A DNA stretch of 10,487 bases from Haplosporangium gracile (taxonomy: Eukaryota; Mortierellomycota; Mortierellomycetes; Mortierellales; Mortierellaceae). Shown here in pieces: positions 6,427 to 10,487 of this stretch. A model generated the notes under the pieces. It searched no databases and was not told the DNA's origin. It saw only the letters and a list, made by a program, of their open reading frames with translations. Each line of letters opens with the position of its first letter. Within the stretch, counting starts at the first letter, position 1. The stretch is taken from positions 1,275 to 11,761 of the forward strand of contig JAAAUF010001125.1 in NCBI GenBank assembly GCA_015499985.1, read 5' to 3'. The translations under genes and the position numbers were made by a program.

Positions 6427-6753
6427 AATTGTGGTAATTGGCAAAGATCAACAAAGGTTTGTCAGGATTCTTTTTTCTTTTTTTTTTGTGTTACAAGGGC
6501 TGGAGAGCAAGGGCAAATAAAAGGTTTGGTTCGTCTTCGGCAGGTTGGTGGCGTTTTTGGCGCGAAGCATGCACGATTGATAGAGCAATTTTATTGGCGA
6601 GGAAAGTTTGGTGTCAAGAAAAGTAGATATTATTTTTGCTTCCGAGACATCATTGATCATGACTCGGGACAGAGGGTTGGAGATCTGGGAAGTGACAATG
6701 GGAGACTAAAAGGTTGGTAAGTCGATAACAGAGAGAGCTAGTCGATCGGACAA

Positions 6754-6808
6754 GAGCCACATCTTAAGCCTCGAAAAGACCAAACTTCTTCCTCCTGAGC
6801 CACATCTT
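6754..6808 (+). promoter_or_regulatory. Two GAGCCACATCTT elements upstream of the F-box gene
   Basis: Exact 12-bp copies at 6754-6765 and 6797-6808, 43 bp apart and 102-156 bp before the ATG. The second is preceded by T, giving TGAGCCAC. They carry the same core as the elements at 6361-6426 and 9750-9818, in inverse orientation to the former. Confidence 0.5.
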
Positions 6809-6909
6809 CACACAATGAGACTCAGACTATCAATCGTCTCTTCTCGTTAAAAAAGACTCATAATCAAGCAAAAAAGCACGACACCAAGAGTTGAAATTTT
6901 ATCACCCTC

Positions 6910-8472
6910 ATGGAACTGCCAGAAATAAGACTCCAAATTGGGCGCTATCTTACCATCCATGACCTTGCCTCCTGTATCCGCGTAAACAAACTATGGCACG
7001 ACACTTTCATTCCATACCTCTACCACAAATGTGATACGGACGTAATCTACCAGCCAGAGCACTGGCCATCTTTTAAGAATAATCTACAGCACACCCGCGA
7101 GCTCAATATTTTCCATGACACGCTCAAAACCAATGATGACAGGAACAAGGTCCTTCTAAAGTGCACACTCCTCCGAAAGCTTTCTCTTAATCCGGCCCAT
7201 TTAAACAAGCCGTTCTTTCTGCAGCTCTTGCAACAAAACCCCCGACTACGACAAGTGGACCTCTCCATTGGGGAGGTCACAGAAATTTATGGAAACACCC
7301 CGGTTGCATTCAATGCAACATCTGCTGCAGTCACAATTCTGGATACCATAGCTCGATCATGTCCTCGATTGACAGAGCTCGGTTTAGACATGATGCTCCA
7401 CCCTGAGTCCGAGAAACAATTCTACGGATCTTTCTCAAGGCACTTTATGCCACGACTCACCAAACTACAGTGGTCTTGGTTCCGACTAAACCACATGGAG
7501 ACTCTCCCTTGGATGACCGAAATAAATAGCTTGACTGTAGAAAATCGCAGCAACGCCTGGCCCAGTCCTCCAGAATTTCCAGAATTGAGGGAACTAGTCG
7601 TATACATTTGCATACCCGAAATGCCTCATCCTTGGGAACAAGAACTTTTGTTATTTGAAAACAGTCCAAAGCTTGAAGTCCTGTCTTGGTCCTGGGACCC
7701 GACCCCGCTATTCGGTACAATTAGTTACAACCCCTCCCGCAGTATTGACCTTTTTATCGACATCCTTTGCAAGTTCATCACCATTCGCTGGTCAAAACTG
7801 CATTCTATCAACTTATCCATGAACAAGTCCACTTCATTCGTATTTCAAGATGAGCATGTTTCTCGCGTCCTCAAAAGTTTCCGCAACCCTCTTCGACGGT
7901 TTGAGCTGACCAACGGCAATCCTTGCAAGGAACTGACTTGGCAAGCATTGAGCCAGCATTTACATACCATCCATACCCTCCGTATAAACGGAGAAACAGG
8001 GATGGAACTGAGCAGCTCCGAAATCGAATATATCCTCTCCTCAGGTCAGCATCTCATCGATTTTCAGCATGATTCTGTGCTCAACGCATCCGACGTCACC
8101 AGGAACATGATAATCGACAAGGAATGGCCGTTGTCTATTTCTTCCCATTTTCGGCATCCATGGGCATGCCATCGACTCCAAATCCTAAAGATCGTCTTTT
8201 TGAGACACCCAGATGACCACTTGTTAAATTTTGCTGTTTTTGCCCAACTCTCAAAGATGAAGGAGCTTCGGGTGTTGCAAATCTCTTCAGCCAAGAGAGG
8301 ACCTGAGTACGGCTTAAATCCGGGAGATTACCTTCATGACCTAGCTCTTGTTGAGCAGTTGCCTTTCGATGGCCTATACGCTAGCTACAATCAAATACGC
8401 GATCATGCCGTCGGCAAAAGACTACTACTTATTTGGCCAGGCCTCACAAATTGCTATTGGTATAACCTCTAA
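6910..8472 (+). CDS. F-box protein with leucine-rich-repeat-like C-terminus
   Basis: This is a 520-residue intronless ORF. Residues about 2-41 fit the F-box: LPEI at the start, YL and DLASC in the middle, V-x-K-x-W, then PYLY. In this family the F-box binds Skp1 and recruits substrates to an SCF ubiquitin ligase. From about residue 80 onward there are irregular leucine-rich segments (LRKLSL, LRQVDL, LTELGLDM, LEVLSW, LHSINLS, LRRFEL, LRVLQIS), matching a divergent LRR solenoid that would bind the substrate. Size and layout match the large lineage-expanded F-box/LRR families of Mortierella-like fungi, whose individual targets are unknown. AATAAA lies 1 bp after the stop (8474-8479). It converges with 8645-9664. 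The two GAGCCACATCTT elements suggest it shares regulation with its neighbours (inference). Confidence 0.88.
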   Translation: MELPEIRLQIGRYLTIHDLASCIRVNKLWHDTFIPYLYHKCDTDVIYQPEHWPSFKNNLQHTRELNIFHDTLKTNDDRNKVLLKCTLLRKLSLNPAHLNKPFFLQLLQQNPRLRQVDLSIGEVTEIYGNTPVAFNATSAAVTILDTIARSCPRLTELGLDMMLHPESEKQFYGSFSRHFMPRLTKLQWSWFRLNHMETLPWMTEINSLTVENRSNAWPSPPEFPELRELVVYICIPEMPHPWEQELLLFENSPKLEVLSWSWDPTPLFGTISYNPSRSIDLFIDILCKFITIRWSKLHSINLSMNKSTSFVFQDEHVSRVLKSFRNPLRRFELTNGNPCKELTWQALSQHLHTIHTLRINGETGMELSSSEIEYILSSGQHLIDFQHDSVLNASDVTRNMIIDKEWPLSISSHFRHPWACHRLQILKIVFLRHPDDHLLNFAVFAQLSKMKELRVLQISSAKRGPEYGLNPGDYLHDLALVEQLPFDGLYASYNQIRDHAVGKRLLLIWPGLTNCYWYNL

Positions 8473-8530
8473 TAATAAAATCCAATTTACGGGCAATATC
8501 TCTGGTAAAAAAAGAAAATGGGTCTGAACT

Positions 8531-8540
8531 TGTGGCCACA
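8531..8540. repeat. 10-bp palindrome TGTGGCCACA
   Basis: A perfect palindrome formed by two overlapping opposed GCCACA cores, located between two convergent 3' ends rather than in a promoter. Confidence 0.55.
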
Positions 8541-8573
8541 GGTGTGTTGGTGTGACTCGAGAAAAGTTATAGG

Positions 8574-8588
8574 TTTATTCGAAATAAA
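8574..8588. terminator. Bidirectional poly(A) signals
   Basis: TTTATT (8574-8579, AATAAA on the minus strand) and AATAAA (8583-8588, plus) face each other three bases apart in the 172-bp gap between convergent genes. The minus signal is 66 bp past the stop of 8645-9664; the plus one is a second site for the F-box gene. Confidence 0.5.
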
Positions 8589-8644
8589 ATAGCAGGTCGT
8601 TGAGGTAAATAGAAAAACAGCAGCTCCAGGACTTGACATTTCAT

Positions 8645-9664
8645 TCAACAAACATAATCATTTCTCCATTCCTCCATCCCCAAAAGCGTTTCCTTTCGGG
8701 AATCAATTCTTCGCTTCAACAACATCATCTCCACACGCATATGTAACATCGGCAACCCTTGGACATTGTTGAATTCAAAATCCTTTCGATCTTGTGCAAG
8801 TTTCATTTCCATCGCGGCAATTTGCGACTTCAAAAGCCGAATCATTTCCGACAAGATTGTTCTAACTTCTTGCACAGAGGTTTCCGACTGGAACATATCT
8901 GATAAATGTCCTAACAATGTGACATAGCCGGGAGAACCGGAAGCAGAAACGGTATATTCACGTTTCCCTTCGCTAGAGTGGACATGATCTTGCTCGCGAG
9001 CAAACTGCACAGTACGTATTCCGTTAGACGATCCCGAACAAACACTTCCCACCGAGAAAGATCTCAAGTAAGGTGTTTTGGGATAGCAGCCAGAACCCTC
9101 ATAATACCGGACAATCTCACCAGTAACATCGTCGGGAGGCCCCAGATGTGGCTCATGAGATTCCTTTTTCATTGGTGGTTGAGAACATGTCGTCAATCTA
9201 TCGGCATCGGGACAATGAGATGACTGGACCGACGACATTCTAAGTGCGGGTGACAACAAGAAATCATGCACTGCCGTCTTGGTACGCCTAACATGATCGC
9301 GCGTCGACTCGTCAACGTTCAACGATTGATAGTTTATCGGAGAACATGGAACACGTTGGTCATTCTTGCTCAACGGCTGTTCATTTATCGGAGATCCAGG
9401 AACAACTTGATCATCCGAAGCGGACAAACATGGAGACAACGATGGAGTAAAAGCTGATTGACGCGTTCGAGGGCGCCGAGACCGACGTACTTCAATTTTA
9501 GGAGAAGCTGAGACGGAGGATTTGCGATCGTCACTGCCATACAAAAACGAAACAGATATTTCCTTATGTTTTGTCGATCTCGTATCAGCGGATAGAGAGG
9601 CCGGGACCTGAATCTGGAAGTTTGACGATTCTCCTGTGTTAACGGAATGGTCGCGCTGTGACAT
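8645..9664 (-). CDS. Ser-Pro-rich disordered protein with C-terminal coiled coil
   Basis: This is a 339-residue ORF from ATG 9664, preceded by an A-rich leader and a TATA box. Residues 1-240 are Ser/Pro/Gln-rich and probably disordered, with a basic cluster RRSRRPRTR (60-68) that may be a nuclear localisation signal and many SP/TP sites (SASPK, LSP, GSPIN, CSPIN, LLSP, KTP), so proline-directed phosphorylation is plausible. Two copies of a 17-residue unit (about 86-119) each contain VP[GC]SPIN. Residues 243-339 form a Leu/Met/Lys/Glu-rich helix, a likely coiled coil, that lines up with residues 59-158 of the protein at 818-1294 (GxxxYxxLLG, AA-x-E, RKE-x7-W). No catalytic motif is seen and no family is recognised. 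Transcribed divergently from the secreted-protein gene at 9912. Confidence 0.7.
   Translation of the reverse strand: MSQRDHSVNTGESSNFQIQVPASLSADTRSTKHKEISVSFLYGSDDRKSSVSASPKIEVRRSRRPRTRQSAFTPSLSPCLSASDDQVVPGSPINEQPLSKNDQRVPCSPINYQSLNVDESTRDHVRRTKTAVHDFLLSPALRMSSVQSSHCPDADRLTTCSQPPMKKESHEPHLGPPDDVTGEIVRYYEGSGCYPKTPYLRSFSVGSVCSGSSNGIRTVQFAREQDHVHSSEGKREYTVSASGSPGYVTLLGHLSDMFQSETSVQEVRTILSEMIRLLKSQIAAMEMKLAQDRKDFEFNNVQGLPMLHMRVEMMLLKRRIDSRKETLLGMEEWRNDYVC
9313..9414 (-). repeat. 51-bp tandem repeat inside the Ser-Pro-rich gene
   Basis: TTTATCGGAGA occurs at 9333 and 9384, exactly 51 bp (17 codons) apart, inside two imperfect units. Each unit encodes a VPxSPIN block with one SP site. Confidence 0.7.
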
Positions 9665-9717
9665 TTTTTTTTGGAGTTAGAATCAAAAAAAAAAATAAAA
9701 AGAAAAAAAAGGGCACA

Positions 9718-9724
9718 TTTTATA
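9718..9724 (-). promoter_or_regulatory. TATA box for 8645-9664
   Basis: TATAAAA read on the minus strand, 54 bp before the ATG. Confidence 0.6.
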
Positions 9725-9749
9725 GCAGGCTGACAACAACCCACTTATT

Positions 9750-9818
9750 TGAGCCACAGAGTTGAGCCACATAAGCCACAAAGTAGATCCAATATTTAAT
9801 AGCCACGGTTGAGCCACA
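9750..9818. promoter_or_regulatory. Cluster of TGAGCCACA elements
   Basis: TGAGCCAC occurs exactly at 9750-9757, 9763-9770 and 9810-9817, with further GCCACA at 9775 and GCCACG at 9802. All are in the same orientation within 70 bp, between two TATA boxes. The reverse complement GTGGCTCA fits the consensus GNGGC(G/T)CA known for the yeast calcineurin-responsive factor Crz1. Confidence 0.6.
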
Positions 9819-9845
9819 TGTTCCTCTGCAACAAACGTTAGAGAG

Positions 9846-9853
9846 TATAAAAA
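9846..9853 (+). promoter_or_regulatory. TATA box for the secreted-protein gene
   Basis: TATAAAAA 59 bp before the ATG at 9912. Confidence 0.65.
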
Positions 9854-9911
9854 CGCGAACGACAGCCATGCAAATCATCTCGTCATAAAAATCGTCCGGG
9901 CAATCAACAAG

Positions 9912-10121
9912 ATGAAGTTTTTTGTCATTATCGCTGTCACAATTGCTGTTTCTGCCACTTCAGTGCAAGCTGTTCCTGCATCAACCATCGAGGTGCGCGG
10001 TCTCAATCATCCAGGCCCTTCCGTTGCCAAAATCGATCCTGAAGTCAAGAAGCGAGAGCTTGAATACATCGGTCCCTCTACCGGATTTACTTGGAATAGA
10101 GACATGGCAGATATTATCTAG
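9912..10121 (+). CDS. Small secreted protein with signal peptide and KKR site
   Basis: This is a 69-residue ORF. Residues 1-20 are a clear signal peptide (basic start, hydrophobic core, V-Q-A before the likely cut), so the product enters the secretory pathway. The mature part is only about 49 residues with no Cys. KKR at about 46-48 is a dibasic site of the kind cut by Kex2 in the late Golgi; cleavage would release a 21-residue peptide starting ELEYIGPS. However, good coding sequence continues in the +1 frame (10111-10353) right after the stop, so this ORF may be the 5' half of a longer broken or spliced gene rather than a complete peptide gene. A strong TATA box and the TGAGCCAC cluster lie just upstream. 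No homologous family is recognised. Confidence 0.6.
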   Translation: MKFFVIIAVTIAVSATSVQAVPASTIEVRGLNHPGPSVAKIDPEVKKRELEYIGPSTGFTWNRDMADII

Positions 10122-10353
10122 TTCGAAAAAAAGCGACTGTTCCTGTTTACCCGAAGTGCACAACATCCGTCTGCAATGGTCGAAACGACACGATGGCAAA
10201 GTAATCCGACATGTTTGCGCGCCATCACATATCGCTACTACTTCTCACCCGAAATTGGGTATTCAAGAAGATATCTTCCTTTCTGATAACATGAGACTTG
10301 GACTCTATTTAAAAGAGTACGTTTTAGTCGACTTCGACGTGGTGCCCAACTAG
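10111..10353 (+). pseudogene. Out-of-frame continuation of the secreted-protein gene
   Basis: Directly after the TAG at 10119-10121, the +1 frame stays open to TAG at 10351-10353 and reads like protein, including CSC and a later Cys (HVC) and a hydrophobic/charged end finishing DFDVVPN. It has no ATG of its own near its beginning. The frame change could come from a one-base indel near 10115-10132 (a run of seven A is at 10126-10132), from a +1 ribosomal shift before TAG, or from an intron; a phase-compatible pair is GTCAAG at 10044 with GCAG ending at 10110, but it lacks a good branch site and would delete coding-like sequence. I favour a frameshifted gene or a base error. AATAAA follows at 10381-10386. 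Confidence 0.45.
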
Positions 10354-10487
10354 CCGTTTGATGCAGAACATTCAGTTGTGAATAAACATTTCTGGAGCCA
10401 TTTATTGAGAAGCATTTTTTAGCCACAGGCATTTTTTTTGCCACAAGTGAGCCACAATTTTGAAGAGAGAATGACATTTTTTTTTTT
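10354..10487. other. 3' flank with poly(A) signal and further GCCACA elements
   Basis: AATAAA at 10381-10386 would serve the preceding gene. Three GCCACA cores follow (10422, 10440 and 10451), the last as TGAGCCAC (10448-10455), interspersed with T tracts. By analogy with the other clusters this may be the promoter of a gene starting beyond the right edge. Confidence 0.4.

Larger units (their letters stand above)
6305..6909. other. 605-bp intergenic region, upstream of the F-box gene
   Basis: The left third carries the TGTGGC tandem repeat, followed by a T-rich tract (about 6469-6487). The middle has two small opposing frames (6526-6720 plus, 6448-6660 minus) that overlap and lack other support. 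The right part holds two GAGCCACATCTT elements and an A-rich leader before the F-box ATG. Confidence 0.5.
9665..9911. promoter_or_regulatory. Compact bidirectional promoter
   Basis: The 247-bp spacer between divergent ATGs is symmetrical: TATAAAA on the minus strand (9718-9724) 54-60 bp upstream of the left gene, TATAAAAA on the plus strand (9846-9853) about 60 bp upstream of the right gene, and four GCCACA elements plus one GCCACG between them (9750-9818). An A-rich tract follows the left TATA box. This is the clearest promoter in the window. Confidence 0.65.

Noticed and set aside
6448..6720. Opposing small frames (6526-6720 plus and 6448-6660 minus)
   Set aside because: They overlap each other, lack a clear promoter or family signature, and the plus one has no early ATG. 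The minus frame (70 codons) is the better of the two but remains unsupported.
6361..9818. Met31/Met32-type (AAACTGTGGC) site as an explanation of the TGTGGC core
   Set aside because: The core is shared, but the 5' AAAC part is absent and the conserved side is 3' (CTCA), which fits GNGGC(G/T)CA better.
10044..10110. Intron joining the secreted ORF to the +1 frame
   Set aside because: The phase fits, but the GTCAAG donor is weak, no CTRAY branch site precedes the acceptor, and the removed segment looks coding. Kept only as an alternative.

Overview
The window looks like nuclear DNA of a filamentous fungus. Genes are short and mostly intronless, and they carry TATA boxes about 55-105 bp upstream of ATG and AATAAA signals just after stops. 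One well-formed short intron is visible (GTACAA donor, TCTAAC branch site, CACATAG acceptor). The F-box/leucine-rich protein in the middle is of the style abundant in Mortierellomycotina, so an early-diverging mucoromycote is my best guess, at moderate confidence. I see no rRNA, tRNA, intact transposon or viral gene.

Layout, left to right: (1) 2-778 (+), 3' part of a Cys2-His-Cys zinc-finger protein whose left edge holds a 30-bp in-frame repeat; (2) 818-1294 (-), a 158-residue coiled-coil protein, tail-to-tail with the first; (3) 1295-2376, about 1.1 kb without a confident gene, holding diverged dispersed repeats; (4) 2377-3285 (-), OB-fold-like protein A with a coiled coil and an acidic SUMO-interaction-like tail; (5) 3633-4439 (+), a single-pass membrane protein with a Ser/Thr/Pro-rich ectodomain; (6) 4640-5410 (-), OB-like protein B with two 36-residue repeats; (7) 5674-6304 (+), OB-like protein C in two exons; (8) 6305-6909, an intergenic stretch with a 12-bp tandem repeat built on TGTGGCTCA; (9) 6910-8472 (+), F-box protein; (10) 8645-9664 (-), a Ser-Pro-rich protein whose C-terminal coiled coil resembles gene 2; (11) 9912-10353 (+), a small secreted protein that appears to be broken by a frameshift, or else spliced.

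Two observations stand out. First, genes 4, 6 and 7 look like diverged paralogues, with shared landmarks EGD[YF][QK]G[VL]S, QL[IK]W, V[ST]G and DGxx[VI]P[ST]3V, and genes 2 and 10 share a second C-terminal module (GxxxYxxLLG ... RKE-x7-W). The window is therefore mostly members of two unrecognised protein families plus an F-box gene. Second, a TGTGGC/GCCACA core, often extended to TGAGCCAC, recurs in nearly every promoter, including the 247-bp divergent promoter between genes 10 and 11. The extended form fits the yeast Crz1 (calcineurin-response) consensus GNGGC(G/T)CA, but regulation by that pathway is only a hypothesis. No functional link between the genes is demonstrated by the sequence.
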